Source: Zymoseptoria tritici IPO323 (taxonomy: Eukaryota > Ascomycota > Dothideomycetes > Mycosphaerellales > Mycosphaerellaceae). From it: a DNA stretch of 64,000 bases. The DNA lies in assembly GCF_000219625.1 (NCBI RefSeq), contig NC_018211.1, positions 1-64,000 of the forward strand, in the 5' to 3' direction. Below the pieces are notes generated by a model. The model was not told where the DNA came from and did no database searches. It was given only the letters and a program-made list of their open reading frames with translations. Shown in pieces: positions 33,348 to 44,138 of the stretch. Position 1 is the stretch's first letter. The number at the start of each line of letters is the position of its first letter. The position numbers were made by a program, and so were the translations under genes.

Positions 33348-34758
33348 TTACTCCAAGCCGAACAATTGACGAACTCTCCGCTGTGCCAGTTCCGGGCTAG
33401 TAGGGGGAGGGCGTTTCTTGATTTGGGTCGAAACCAAATCGAATGACTCCTGCATCGATGCTAGCAGCGTCTTCCAGACTATCGACTTTCTCCGGACGTT
33501 GTTATCGTGATCTTGACGTACTTTGCGTCTCATGGCTCGGATTGCCTTCTCCATCGCCGCGTTGCTACGATCGCTGTATCGGCTGACAAGATAGGCAGCA
33601 GCAATAAATTCGACAGGTGCTAGAGCAATAGTCGTGTCGAGGCCATCGTTGGCGAATGTACGAGGATGGAGGCAGATGAGCTCGTCGAAACGATCGAAGA
33701 CTTTCTTGAGGCGTGCTTCTTGCTCTGGGTTGCAAGGGTGGTCGTGAAGATCCGTCACAAAGTATCTCTCTGCCCAATTGCCTGTTCCTCGAAAAGCTAC
33801 CTCGGAGTTTCTCCCTTCGGCGGTTACCTTCTGGCCTTCGATAATTTGAGCGAAGGACGAGATGAATTTGTCATAGCCGCGACCACGGGTACAGTCGCTC
33901 ACTGTGGTAAAGTCAGCTATCGCTGCGTGCTGAGAACATGATGATCCGGACTCGATACTCACATTTCGCAACGCGCGGAAAGTCCCTTTGGAAGCTCCTC
34001 GCAAGGTTTTGCCATGGACCGCTCTTGGCTTGCGCTCGCTCTGCAGGAGTAAGTGGAGTTCCTCGTTGCACCCGCTGGAACAACTCTCGTTCCTGGTCTT
34101 GCGTCATGCCAATATACTGATGACACGTGAAGCTTTCTCTCAAGAACTCTTGCTGAGCGGAGCGCGGCAGGTATCGCCTGCATCGGACTTTGTCACCTGC
34201 TTGGCGGAACCACCATTTCTTGCCATCCCGATCATTGCATGGTATCCGTCCGTCGGTGAAGTTCTTTACGGACGTCAGACGTTGTTTCCCGTCTATACAG
34301 ACGAGAAACTCCCTCCTGACTCCCAAAACAGTCTCCGCTCTTCGATTGAAGATTACGCCGGGCACGTAATATCCCTGGAGGATAGAATCGATTAGACCAA
34401 CCTGGTTAGCTTTGTTCCAGCAGAAGCCGCGCTGGTATTCCGGGTCGAGATCTATGGCGTTCGGAGTATTAAGCAGAGCCATAAGATTGCCGAGAGTCTG
34501 CTTCGTCTCATCGCACCGCGGCAAAGCGCGCGAAACTTGGAAGCCAGACCAATTGTTGAAGTCCTCATTTTCGTCTTGGAACTCTTCGTCGCTGGTATTA
34601 CCGGCGGTGAGATGGTCATCAGGAGCACGCGGTGCGCTTTGATTGCTGAGAGTCAGGCGCGGCGAGGAGCTCTCGGTCTTGATCGTGGGTTGAATTGGCG
34701 GCGTGGCTCGAGGCTTTGAGAGTCGCCGTGCTTTGCTTCGGGTTGACACGCTTGTCAT
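33348..34758 (-). CDS. DUF262 (GmrS/ParB-fold) protein
   Basis: Minus-strand exons 33963-34758 and 33348-33901, with a 61-bp intron (GTGAGT..CACAG, phase 1), encode 449 residues. Residues about 1-100 are a charged, Ser/Pro-rich disordered tail. The DUF262 domain follows: LDPEYQRGFCWN, LIDSILQGYYVPGVIF and CIDGKQRLTSVKNF. These are the YQR and DG[KQ]QR motifs of the ParB/sulfiredoxin-like fold found in bacterial GmrSD restriction proteins and in many fungal proteins. In bacteria the domain hydrolyses NTP and controls a nuclease; the fungal role is unknown. A C-terminal helical region ends at QLFGLE. No HNH nuclease (DUF1524) motif is seen. I start at the ATG of MTSVSTRSK; an in-frame ATG 20 codons upstream is possible. 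A RIP-destroyed relative lies at 4.3-5.85 kb. Confidence 0.88.
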
Positions 34759-36144
34759 TTTTCGTCGAGCGCAAACTGATCCGTTGAAGCAGGTAGATCT
34801 GTTGGCGAAAGCAATCAACTGTATCTAGAAATACTACTGGTGTGAATGCGGCGATCGATGTATCTGGGATGCAGTGAGCACTGAAATGAAATGGGGAGAG
34901 TGGTGTGGTGAAAGCTACTGGAAGGTAGGACATGCAGCACGGCAGCTGCAACGAGGTCTCCGCTGTCTGTCAAGTGAGGCAGCCGAGTCGCACCCTGAGA
35001 CTGCCTCACTTCTTATCGTCAGACGTGCTGTCCATAGACCACCCCAGCATCAACTGCAATTGCGACTGAGCCCAAGTGGTAGTTGCATTTGTGCCCGCAG
35101 CATGTTAGCCGTCCAGTATCGGGAAGTGAGCAGCCGTGACCGCGAAATTGAAGTCATCGGCATCGCATGATACCGGAAGACTCACTCGCGGATGAAGGTA
35201 CATCGACCTCCAGATGGTCCAAGATGACAGGCCACGAGCCATCCGCACGATGCAACATCACTTTCCGTGTTTGCGGCCAACTTCAGCGCTGCAGTATCCA
35301 GTCCGCACATGGGCAAGTAGCAGCATTCGCGATCAAGCATGGCCAACTGCAGGAGTTATGAAGTCGGGCTCCACGGAGGTCCAGATTGGGTCCACGAAAG
35401 AGTATGACTGTCGTCCGCATGGTGGTCCATTATTGCGCCGTGAAGTACAGATACTTTACTGCTGTATAAATGCAATAGCAGTCCCCAGTCGCCCTCACTC
35501 TCCGCGTGTGGAACCAGAACCACTCTCCATCGGAAGTCGAGCGAAAGAAATCCGGCCAAGTCCGCTGGCGCATCGCCTACGCACACCGCTCCGCCCTCAT
35601 CCGAACAACAGCACAGTCCGCAGCAACACTTCGTCCATCTTCACCATCTGCTGATGATAGCATTGATGATGATAGCAAAGCCAAGTCTTCCGACGTCAAC
35701 GCAAAAAGTGGCGGCATTGGCGGCTGAGCAGCTGGGCAGGGGTCCCGCCAAGTCCGCCGCAACATCTTGGTCTGACAAATTTGGGTATTGGCAATGACGC
35801 GTGAGGGCTTCGAGGAGAATCATGCCAATGGCTTTGATGATAGAGCCAAGGAGTATAGTGGTCATCGCAAAGGATATGATGTAAGTTGTGTAGTTCGGGA
35901 GAAAGAGGCAGAGAGGCATATATGAGGAGCAGTCTGCCTTCGTAGTCGAATCATTCAGTTGCAAGCAAGATCACAACGATCAACCGAAGCCAAGCATCAT
36001 TCCCGTTTCGAGCTCTCTCAAACAAGAACACCGACAACGACCGTCAAAGTCCGTCTTCGACCCTCCAATCCCGTCTCCGCAACCAACACAACTAACATCC
36101 AGCCCAGCCAACCACATCTCCCGCCCAAATCAACCAAATCCACG
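34759..36144. other. 1.4-kb interval, no convincing gene
   Basis: Contains the promoter of the DUF262 gene and the leader of the 77-residue protein. One weak candidate is a 107-codon minus-strand frame at 35,641-35,964 with a hydrophobic stretch (MTTILLGSIIKAIGMILLEA). It overlaps the neighbouring leader and has no recognisable family. Confidence 0.4.
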
Positions 36145-36378
36145 ATGTCTCTTCAAAACACCCACCTCGATCCAGCATCAGCCGGCTCAGCCTCCAATTC
36201 TCAATCAACCAGCGCAACCACCAGCCGTTCACAAACACCAGCCGGCGACCGTCGCAAGAGCGGAGCCTACGACAGCGCACCCAGCCAAGGCGTCTGGGAA
36301 GCCGACAAGGAGAGGCAGCACAAAGGTTTCCTGCAGATGGTGCTCGGCAACAAGCTCACTCCGAGTTTCTTGAAGTAG
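36145..36378 (+). CDS. 77-residue conserved-looking small protein
   Basis: A single-exon frame of 78 codons starts at an ATG in good context (ccacgATGt) and ends with TAG at 36,376. The N-terminal half is Ser/Ala/Thr-rich and probably disordered (AGSASNSQSTSATTSRSQTP). The C-terminal part is charged and amphipathic (WEADKERQHKGFLQMVLGNK followed by LTPSFLK), as expected of a short conserved motif. No signal peptide or membrane segment. An upstream in-frame ATG at 35,959 would add 62 residues of low-complexity sequence and is less likely. I do not recognise the family. The abrupt contrast between disordered head and ordered tail is why I call it real. Confidence 0.55.
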   Translation: MSLQNTHLDPASAGSASNSQSTSATTSRSQTPAGDRRKSGAYDSAPSQGVWEADKERQHKGFLQMVLGNKLTPSFLK

Positions 36379-36880
36379 GCCGGGATTCCGTGAAGGGGTC
36401 ACTCTCTCACGACTGTATGATAGGCATGAGGTTTGAGCAGCAGCGTTGCATTTCGGAAACGGGATAAGGTAGATGGACAAATGTATGATTTGAAGCGAAT
36501 TGTAGCGCCACATTTTTCACTTTCACGTTTCGTCGTGTGTTGGAAGGGTGGAGAATTGAAGAAGAACGGAACTGGTTGTGTACTTAACTTGGAAGAGGCT
36601 TCAATTAAGGGACTCACCAACACCAGTCAGAACGACAGATGTTCGAAAGCGACGTTTTCTACGCCCTGGTCATCCATGGTGAAACAGCGGGCTCGTCTCT
36701 CCGATGGTTGGTCTGCTCCTTTCGACTGGCGCGAGATAATCGTCACCACGCAGCCCAAACCCATTGCAGTCGATATGCAGGTCTGCGTCGAGCTGCGCCT
36801 ATCGCGGCTTGGCCGATCCGAACTTTGATCAACCGGAGCGTCCACACGCGAGATCTTGCAGCGCGGAGCAGATGCGGCCG
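36379..36880. other. Convergent 3' region, no gene seen
   Basis: About 500 bp between the 3' ends of the 77-residue gene (+) and the RNase III gene (-). It must contain both polyadenylation regions. Open frames here are shadows without domains. Confidence 0.5.
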
Positions 36881-37909
36881 TCAAGACGGAGGAGACGACT
36901 TCTCGGTCAAGTCCTTCTCCGCCTGCGCGCGTTGCCTCTTCTCTTTGGCCTCCTTTGCCTGTGCCTCACAATCATCAATCAGAGATTTGTTCTCACCATG
37001 CATGGCCTCGGTAGCCGCCCAAATCCCCGCCTCGACCTTGTTCTGCCCGACTCCCTTACCCAGCAGCTTCCTTTCATATCCATAGCCGGTGAGGTAGAGC
37101 GCGATGAAGTGCTGATTCTGTCCGATGCGGTCGCCTTTGAGCTCCACGGTGGGTTTCCACGGTTCGTACTGGAGCTTCACATCGCCGTACAAGATGCGTT
37201 GCTGCAGCTCTGCTTTGGCCCGGGGATTGTACTCGTGAAGCTTGTCCTCAGTCGTTGCTGTGCCGCTGGCCGCCTTGATTCCACTGCGGTGCTTCGCCCA
37301 ACCTTGAATCTTTGACTCCCAAAGTCGCATACACCACTCTTCCGCCTCCGCGAACCCAGTCTCCGGCTTGCTAAGAACGATGGCAGCAATGTAGGCTTCA
37401 AAGACATCGCCAATGACCTTGTTGAGCGCCTTGTTTCCAGCTTTGTCCTTGCAGCTCTGTTTCATCATTTCCAAATCTGCGACTTTAACTCGTTGATCAA
37501 AGCCGTACGCCCTGCCATATTCCGCCAACGTCTCATTCTTCACAAGCAATTCGCGCAGCTGGCTCATCTGCCCGGCCGGAAGTTGATTGAAGCGGGAGAA
37601 GATGAGTCGCGATGCGAAAACTTCGAGGTAGGCGTCGCCGAGAAATTCGAGTCGCTCGTAGGACATGTCGTTGCTGGCTTCGGTGCGGTCGCTGGAGAAT
37701 GCTGACTTGTGACGGAATGGGGCTTCGGCGAGGGGCTCGGAGTCGATGGTCGGGAGAGGAGGTATTGATGTGTCGGCTGGGATATAGTCTCTGTACGCAG
37801 GTACTCGGGCGAGGGGCGTGTCGGGCTTCCATCGCGGTAAGGAGTCTCGTCGCTTCTTCGAGGGCGGAACAGAGAAGTCGTGATCGTGAGGAGCTGAGCG
37901 TTTTGGCAT
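36881..37909 (-). CDS. Ribonuclease III (double-stranded RNA nuclease)
   Basis: An uninterrupted 342-residue frame. Residues about 1-60 are a basic, Pro-rich tail with a nuclear-localisation-like PPSKKRR. The RNase III domain (about 60-190) shows the signature YERLEFLGDAYLEVFAS with the acidic metal ligands, LRELLVKNETLAEYGRAYGF, and the second acidic motif GDVFEAYIAAIVLS. A double-stranded RNA-binding domain follows (about 225-310: NPRAKAELQQRI, QHFIALYLTGYGY, GVGQNKVEAGIWAATEAM). The tail is Lys/Glu-rich. One RNase III plus one dsRBD matches yeast Rnt1-type enzymes, which process pre-rRNA and small RNAs. The mitoribosomal relative mL44 usually lacks the catalytic acids, which are kept here. 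It diverges from the mS33 gene 290 bp away. Confidence 0.92.
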   Translation of the reverse strand: MPKRSAPHDHDFSVPPSKKRRDSLPRWKPDTPLARVPAYRDYIPADTSIPPLPTIDSEPLAEAPFRHKSAFSSDRTEASNDMSYERLEFLGDAYLEVFASRLIFSRFNQLPAGQMSQLRELLVKNETLAEYGRAYGFDQRVKVADLEMMKQSCKDKAGNKALNKVIGDVFEAYIAAIVLSKPETGFAEAEEWCMRLWESKIQGWAKHRSGIKAASGTATTEDKLHEYNPRAKAELQQRILYGDVKLQYEPWKPTVELKGDRIGQNQHFIALYLTGYGYERKLLGKGVGQNKVEAGIWAATEAMHGENKSLIDDCEAQAKEAKEKRQRAQAEKDLTEKSSPPS

Positions 37910-38199
37910 GATGAGATGATTTGCGGAATGATGCTTGTCTTGGTCTGCCGCGTAGGAGGAGTTCGAGTTCGAGGATATCGCTGGAAAAATGCTGTGAAGT
38001 TGGACGTGCGAGATGTGAGAGGAGATGGAAGATGTTCAAAGTAAAAGCTGGCAGCTGGATGATCATCGACAAAAACGCACGGACCCCACTCCCGAACTTC
38101 CGCCGGAATCTCTCTTGGACGTCGACGCCGTCTTGACTTCATCTCTTCTTCACGACTCCATCAACATCGCCAACTCTCCCCACCACCTCAATCCTAATC
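37910..38199. promoter_or_regulatory. Divergent promoter, RNase III / mS33
   Basis: The two start codons are 290 bp apart in divergent orientation, so both promoters must share this segment. No specific site can be named. Confidence 0.6.
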
Positions 38200-38605
38200 A
38201 TGGCCGTCCCACGAAGTCGAGTCCTGGATCTCCTCAAAGCCCAATGCCGGATCTTCAACACCACATTCAACCCGACAAATGCACGCCTGGGCAACAGCGT
38301 CCTCCGCCAACGACTCCGCGGTCCATCAATAGCCGCCTACTACCCTCGCCGGGTCGCCACGTTCGTCGACTTGAAGCGTCTATATCCAGGCATGGAGCTG
38401 TACGACAATTTCGAGGAGGATCGCCTGGAGCACATTCAGATCGCAAAGAGCAGAGGGAAGGGTGCGCCGAAGAAGAAGCGGACAGCTGCTGGTAAGTGGA
38501 GCTATGGACATGGAATGAGGCCTCATCGGGGGATAGATTGGATATCTTGCTAACTCTTATTGCTATGCAGAAAGCCGGAAGAATCAAAAGGGAAAGAAGA
38601 AGTAG
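38200..38605 (+). CDS. RSM27: Mitochondrial small-subunit ribosomal protein mS33
   Basis: Exons 38200-38491 and 38571-38605, with a 79-bp intron (GTAAGT..TGCAG, branch site GCTAAC, phase 1), encode 108 residues, the normal length for mS33 (yeast Rsm27). The family block RVLDLLKAQCRIFNTTFNP, followed by RLGNSVLRQRLRGPSIAAYYPRR, is nearly complete at residues 7-50. The C-terminus is Lys-rich and ends ESRKNQKGKKK. The protein belongs to the head of the mitoribosomal small subunit. Without splicing, the frame would end in a short unrelated tail, which is why the second exon is chosen. Confidence 0.93.
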
Positions 38606-39893
38606 TCAGTGAAGCGGTATCAGGCATTTTCGATTTTGGCGAGGCGTTTGGGAGGATCTGTTCGGTGGGTTGCGAACAAGTCTGGTCTTCACGGTTTGCA
38701 TCACAGGAACTTTCGCAGTGGGACAGAGGCTACTTTTTCCGTACAGTCGCGAATCAAGCAAATCTGCAGCGGGCACCATTCAAGGAGAGCAGCATGTCCC
38801 CAGGTCCCGGCGAAGATTTATCTGGAACGGAGCATCGGTCTGGCATCACGATCCTTACTGGTCTTCACATCTCCTCGTCTACTCGTCTACTCGTCTACTC
38901 GTCTACTCGTCTACTCGTCTCGGGCGTCACTCATCTTGCTACCTGGTCGTACCAAAACGTATATTGTGCGAACTGTGCAACTCATCATCGGCGGCGTCTA
39001 CCATCTTACAGCGCGGACATGGGATATCACACGGCCGATGTCCCTTCTCCAGAGCAGTCTTGCGTACATAGGTCGACTCAACTGGCACAAGCTAACAAGC
39101 CCTCGCAGCGTCGGGACAACGCTCAAGTGGTGTGCTCTTGCAGATCTGTGGGCTGAGCCGGACGTGCTACAGAGTTCAGAACAGCCACACCGAAAAGCGG
39201 ATGGATACATCCTTCGACCTCACACTCGTCTTTCAAAGACTCCGCATCCTTCGCCACCCCTTGTGACTTCGCTCGCCTCATCCTCATGGCGTCAGACGTT
39301 CCAATCAAAACACCTCCGGCTGACGCAGAACCCTTCTATCACCGCGAACAAGACGAGCGGCCTCGCCAACATCAAACTTACCGCGCTCCTCCATACGCTA
39401 CCGGCTGTCGGGTGGAATGAGCACCGTAGCAGGTCGAGACGGTCAACTAAGACATCTCCCGCTCACGAAGATGCCTTCCAACACCTCGACCAAGGCAAGA
39501 GGTCCCAAAAGTACCGTCCTCGCTATTCTGTTGGCGAGCAGGTGGAATGAGTATCGGTGTCATGCCGCGTTGAGACTAAGGTCACGGTGGAACCTCGCGA
39601 CCTCATTGGCGGTCGATTGGCTGCCGGAGCAGCGACCTCTCACATCGAGCACTGTGCTCACGGCAGGCATATTTGTCGCGTCCAATGCTGGCAACGGATC
39701 TCATGCAGCGAACGACTGAAACTGCGAATGCTTTGGTTCAGCGCGGGAACGGGCTCGGTACGTCTCAACTTCGCTGTCCTCCTTTCCAGGACGGGCGCTG
39801 CTGTCCAGCTCTCCGGCAAACACGTAATATGGCTGCCACCGTATCCGCTACGACAACACTGCATCGAGGATACCAGGCAGTGAGCTCGTTGTC
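38606..39893. other. Interval after mS33; no supported gene
   Basis: A 313-codon plus-strand frame (38,609-39,550) overlaps the mS33 stop and has a basic, Ser/Arg/Leu-rich composition with no domain. I treat it as spurious. A short frame from about 39,286 (MASDVPIKTPPADAEPFYHR) might be a gene fragment. The start of the decayed repeat zone lies at the right edge. Confidence 0.4.
38873..38922. repeat. 8-bp microsatellite (ACTCGTCT)5
   Basis: Five perfect ACTCGTCT units at 38881-38920 with partial copies at each side. The 8-bp period keeps no reading frame, another reason to distrust the long frame that crosses it. Confidence 0.9.
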
Positions 39894-40198
39894 TTGGCTT
39901 GGCTGGGGTTCAACCCCCCAGCCACAGCCAGCCATTAACACAGCCAGAAGAGCCAGTGGCCAGCCAGTCCGAATGCGGTCAGCCAACAAGATACCCGAGA
40001 ATATTGACTTGAAAGATGATGTCAGCAATCGCTGTTTCTCGTGCATACCACAAATTTTGATGCTAGACAACCCGATTCTGTCTGGCTCTAGCTTGCTTAT
40101 CTGGCGTTGGCTTGGCTCATGCCTCGAGCCAAAGCCAGCCAACAGAAACGACACATTCTGCCAAAAGAGCCAAAACGAACCAATACCAGCCAAGCCAA
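39894..40198. repeat. GCCA-rich element with 13-bp inverted ends
   Basis: TTGGCTTGGCTGG (39894-39906) is inverted at 40186-40198 (CCAGCCAAGCCAA). The 305-bp interior is full of further agccagcc / ttggctt copies in both orientations, so it could fold extensively. No coding capacity. It could be a non-autonomous transposon or a GCCA satellite. Confidence 0.5.
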
Positions 40199-40249
40199 TA
40201 GCTAGTCAAGCCAACAAGCTCACCAGGAAGCTCGTGTATACCTTTCGGC

Positions 40250-40950
40250 GTCTACTACACTATCGCACCGGCGAATTGTCGTCGACACGACTTGAAAAAA
40301 GTCTCAGCATCCTTGACCTTCTCTCGGGAATGAATGCTGCTGCCGAGCTGCGTAGAGAAGACACGACATCGCTACCATCGTGTCAGCTTTGGTTATAGCG
40401 CATCGACGACGCCGGCAAGCTCGTGTGTACAATGTGGCGCCTGCTTCACTGTCGTAACCAATGGTTTGTCACCGACCCGACCGGGCAAACTGCTCTACTT
40501 CCTTGACTTTCTCTCGAGCAATGGTGCTGCTGCTGGGTCGTCCAGAAAGACGCGACCTTGTGTCAGCTTTGGCAACAGCGCATCGACGATAACATGGGCT
40601 TCGCGGTTACAATCTGGCTTCTGCAATGGCATCGCTTCGAGCAATCTGACAACGGCCCGACTCGGCCAACAACTATGGAACCTCGTCGACGCGGAGTCGT
40701 ACGCTGAAGCCTTCGATTTTACGTTGCCTCGTCCTGGGCGTGCTGCTTCCGGAGTACCTGTCGTCCAGACGCACACGAGGCTGCACTGCCCGCTTGCAGG
40801 AGCCGTGGCAGAAGAAAGGCACCATTTCCAACTGCAAACCCATGCAGCAACCCGCACGAAGCTGGATATTCTTCCGCTTATCCCGATGGTCCTTTCTCTC
40901 AGCGTACAGCGGTCGTGCTTCAAGCACAACGTGTAAGTGTCCATCCTGCT
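40250..40950. repeat. Diverged ~180-190 bp tandem repeat
   Basis: Two to three units. The phrase gtgtcagctttgg..acagcgcatcgacga occurs near 40,380 and 40,560, and cttgac(c/t)ttctctcg near 40,313 and 40,503. Frames on both strands stay open for long stretches but change phase between units. No gene is supported. Confidence 0.55.
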
Positions 40951-41257
40951 CTCCGGCGCTTTTACAGGCTTGGTCCCCACACCTCTCTGAGCTCATACCA
41001 GCTGCTCGTATACAGCATGCTTCACCTGGCTTGATCTTCCGTGGCTGCTGCGCTGCATGCAACCAGATTCCGATCATGCGCTCGCCTGCTCGGACTACCA
41101 ACGCGAGGATCTATGCTCTTGCCTTCGACGCCACTTCGGGCGTTGTCCATGCCACGAATCCTGCCAGTCCCGTGATCTTGCAGTCTTCGAGCTTCGGAAT
41201 CCAGGAGACCTCCTTCCTTTCGATGTTTCATCAAGCATTGTCCTTACCCTGCACGCA

Positions 41258-42140
41258 GTGCTGTTGCATGGTCTTGACCTCTTGAACGCCTGCAGCCGTC
41301 TTTTCCTTCGAGGTCTCCTTCTTCCATAACTCCTTCGATTTTCATGCCCTCCACCCTGTGCTGTTACAGATCTCCGAGCTCCTGGCATCCAACAGACGTC
41401 CTTCCCTTCGGCATGGCATGCGGCCTCGGCGCTGCCCTGCACGCCGTGCTGTTGTATATCTCCGATTTCCTGAAACTCCAACAGACGCTCTTTTCTTCGA
41501 TACCTCATTCGATCTTCTCCCTGCTCTGCTTCATGTGTCGTCCCGGGCTTTCGATCTCTTGGAACTCGACAGACGTCCTCTTCGATTTCCACTCGAGCTT
41601 CTTCATGCTCTGCATTCTGTGTCGTTGCTGGACTTCAATTCTCGGAATGCAGCAGCAGGCCTTTCCATCGATGTCCCTTCCGGCCTTGTCCTGGCCCCGC
41701 ATCTTCCCGTGCTATGGCTGGTCCCCGACCTCTTCAACGTCCGCAACCGGATTGCTCTCTGGATACCTCCGACTTTGTCCATGTCCTGCGGCTCGCGCTG
41801 TGTCAAGCCCTCGAGCTCTCGGACCGCGGCAGCCTTTCCTTTTTTCATGAACCCAATTCGACCTGGTATTTGTCCTGCATCCTGTGCTGTTGCAAATCCT
41901 CGAGTTATCGGAACTCTGGTGGTGTTCTTCTTCGATCTGTCGTCCAGCCTTGCCTCTGCCCTGTCCCTCGTACTCTTGCAAGTTCTCGGCCTCTTGAACC
42001 TCAACAGCTGTCCTGCTCTTCGACGTTGCCTCCGACTGTGTCCATACCCTGCATCCTGTGCTCTTGCTATCCCTAGCGGCGTCAAGCAGGCCCTGCTCCC
42101 TCCATTCTACCATCCGGCCTGATTCATGCTGTTTGCGCCG
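41258..42140. repeat. ~88-bp tandem repeat array, about ten units
   Basis: The start of the unit (gtgctgttgcagatcctcg and variants) recurs near 41258, 41358, 41446, 41535, 41619, 41709, 41795, 41884, 41970, 42058 and 42140, spacing 82-100 bp and mostly 86-90. The plus strand reads as repeated LL-rich motifs and the minus strand as Arg/Gln/Ser-rich motifs. Since 88 is not a multiple of three, the frame rotates each unit, which explains the long overlapping frames on both strands. No single protein is credible. Confidence 0.75.
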
Positions 42141-43140
42141 TGCTGGTGCAGATCCTCGGCCTCTTGGGTTTCGCAGACGTTGCTGCCTTTGCTGCGAGTG
42201 TGGGTGCCGGAGCGTCGACGCGATGGGGGCGATTGTCCTGTGGACTTGAGACTGCTGCTCCGTCAGCTTTCCTCCCATCTTGGCCCTACCAGCTCTCGGT
42301 GTCTTGGAGTTCAGCAGACGTTGCTGCTTTTGCTGCACACTCCGGGGCCGCCGCTGCGTTAAGATGTGGGCGAGTGCTTGACACCGCTTCTTCGTCAGCT
42401 TTCTTACCGTCTGAGTGTTGCCGGGTGTTGGTTTCATGGAGCTTCGCAGACGTTGTTGCCTTTGCTGCGAGCATATGAGCCGTTGGTGCGGCCCTCGATA
42501 TTGACGAATGTCTTGTGGGCTGGAGACCGGGGTCTTCGTCGGCATTGCTACCATCAGAGTCTTGTTGGCTATCGGTCTCTTTGGAGCAGGCATTGCTGCT
42601 TCTGCTGCAGGCTCAGGGGCGGTTGCCACGCTGAGATATGGGCGAGTGCTTCACGCGCTTGTTCGTCAGCTTCCCTACCATCGGTATCTCGCCATCTTGC
42701 AGGCTCTCAGCGTCTTGGTATTGAGCAGACGTTGCTGCTTTCGCTGCAGGCTCAAGGGTCGTTGCCGCGCCTGGATATGGCCAACTGTCATGTGGGTCCG
42801 ACACCGCTTCTTCGTCTCTGCGGCGTTCCTACGGTCCTACCATCAGCATCTTGCAGGCTCTCGGTCCTTGAAACTGAGCACGCGTCGCTGCGCTGCGAGC
42901 GTGGGTGCCATTGCCGCGCCTAGATGAGGTCGAGTGTCTCGTGGGCTTGACACCGCTTCTTCGTGAGCTTTCCTGCCATCCGTATCTTGCCTGGTGCCAG
43001 TTCTACGTCTCTTGAAGTTCATTAGACATTGCTGCCTCCGGTGCGGGTATGCTGCGTTGCCCCTAGATGTAGGCGAGTGTATTATGGGCTCAGGGGCGTC
43101 TTCGTCAGCTTCCCTACTATCTGCTACTCTGTGGGACACG
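42141..43140. repeat. ~139-bp tandem repeat array, seven units
   Basis: The core cagacgttgctgctttcgctg recurs, with variation, near 42174, 42313, 42449, 42588, 42727, 42879 and 43023 (spacings 139, 136, 139, 139, 152, 144). Minus-strand translation of each unit gives a recognisable Ala-rich segment (EPAAKAATSAELQDTES-like and DGKKADEEAVSS-like) in shifting frames. This may be a decayed repetitive protein gene or a pure satellite. Confidence 0.75.
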
Positions 43141-43580
43141 TTCGCCGGAGTTTTGCTCGGCCTACGCGTATCACAATCAGGACGGACACGGTAAAGGGAT
43201 CACGATATTGGAGACGGTACCACTTCCATCAAAACAACCATCGACGCCAGCAGAACCACCCCCTACAGCACAACGACCCCTTCGCCATAAGAACATACTG
43301 GAAGCTTTCTCAGGGTATTGTACAAGTCCAGCAATCAAGAAACGTCTTCTGATTGACTCCGAGAGCTACCCCTCGAGTGAAAGCCGCTGGAAAGGCGCGT
43401 GCTTGCGGGAGGGAAACGGAAAGCTCTTCGCCGCACAAAAAGCCCGCTTTGTTCCAACGAATTCCATCTTCCTTCGATCATCAACCACCTTTCGAAACAT
43501 CACAAACATCCACAACATCCATCCATCCACAACATCAGTCAACCTACACCATCAACATACATCATCCTATCACCGCAACC
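43141..43580. other. Promoter region of the Myb-like small-protein gene
   Basis: 440 bp between the 139-bp array and the start codon at 43,581. The last 130 bp are C/A-rich with catc/aacatc runs, as in many fungal 5' leaders. No other feature seen. Confidence 0.5.
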
Positions 43581-44138
43581 ATGTCCTACAACTACCAGAT
43601 CGCCAAGGACGCCATCTCCCAGCCCGAGAAGGACCGCGCCTTCTGCATCTTTCTAAACACGACCAACGGCGTGGTAAGTGACCTTCTTCTTACTTCCATC
43701 CTTCTTCTTGCGCTTTTCCGCTGACAACATAACTAGACGAACTGGGAGAAGGCCACCACGGACTTCAAGTCTGCCTCGGTGGACAGCATGAAGGTCTCGT
43801 GGCGCAATACGCTCAAGAAGATTGAGAAGGCCGGTGGAAAGCTCGACGGCGGCGACACCTCCACCACTCCCGCCACCCCGAAGTCCTCCGCGAAGAAGCG
43901 CAAGGTGAAGGAGGAGGACTCTGCCAACGACGGCGAGGACGTCGCTCCAACTACGCCAGCCCCAAAGAAGCAGGGCCGCGGAAAGAAGGCTGCCGCTTCC
44001 ACCATCGAGAAGAGCGACGATGGCGAGTACGTCGAGGCCGGAGTGCCAAAGACGCCGGCCCCGAAGAAGCGTACCGCGCGCAAGACGGTCATCAAGGCGG
44101 AGAACATGGACGACGTCGAGGGCGCTGACGACGAGTAA
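43581..44138 (+). CDS. Small nuclear protein with Myb/SANT-like N-terminus
   Basis: Exons 43581-43673 and 43737-44138 (63-bp intron GTAAGT..ACTAG, phase 0) encode 164 residues. Residues about 1-65 (KDRAFCIFLNTTNGVTNWEK, SVDSMKVSWRNTLKKIEKAG) resemble the short helical Myb/SANT-like module common in ascomycete proteins, where aromatic residues are spaced through three helices. The remainder is low-complexity and basic/acidic, with nuclear-localisation-like KKRKVKEE and repeated TTPAPKKQGRGKK / KTPAPKKRTARK motifs like AT-hook or histone-tail segments. A chromatin or DNA-binding role in the nucleus is likely, but no specific function is known. Good coding composition, the kept frame across the intron and an acidic C-terminus (DDVEGADDE) support the model. 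Confidence 0.75.

Noticed and set aside
36881..37909. Mitoribosomal protein mL44 (RNase III fold)
   Set aside because: The acidic catalytic residues of both RNase III motifs are present and the N-terminus looks nuclear, so an active RNase III is the better call.
38609..39550. A 313-codon plus-strand frame directly after mS33
   Set aside because: It overlaps the mS33 second exon, crosses an 8-bp microsatellite, has Ser/Arg/Leu-rich shadow composition and no recognisable domain.
41358..42629. 254- and 305-codon frames on opposite strands in the repeat zone
   Set aside because: They arise from 88- and 139-bp tandem units whose frames rotate; no start, domain or consistent coding strand.
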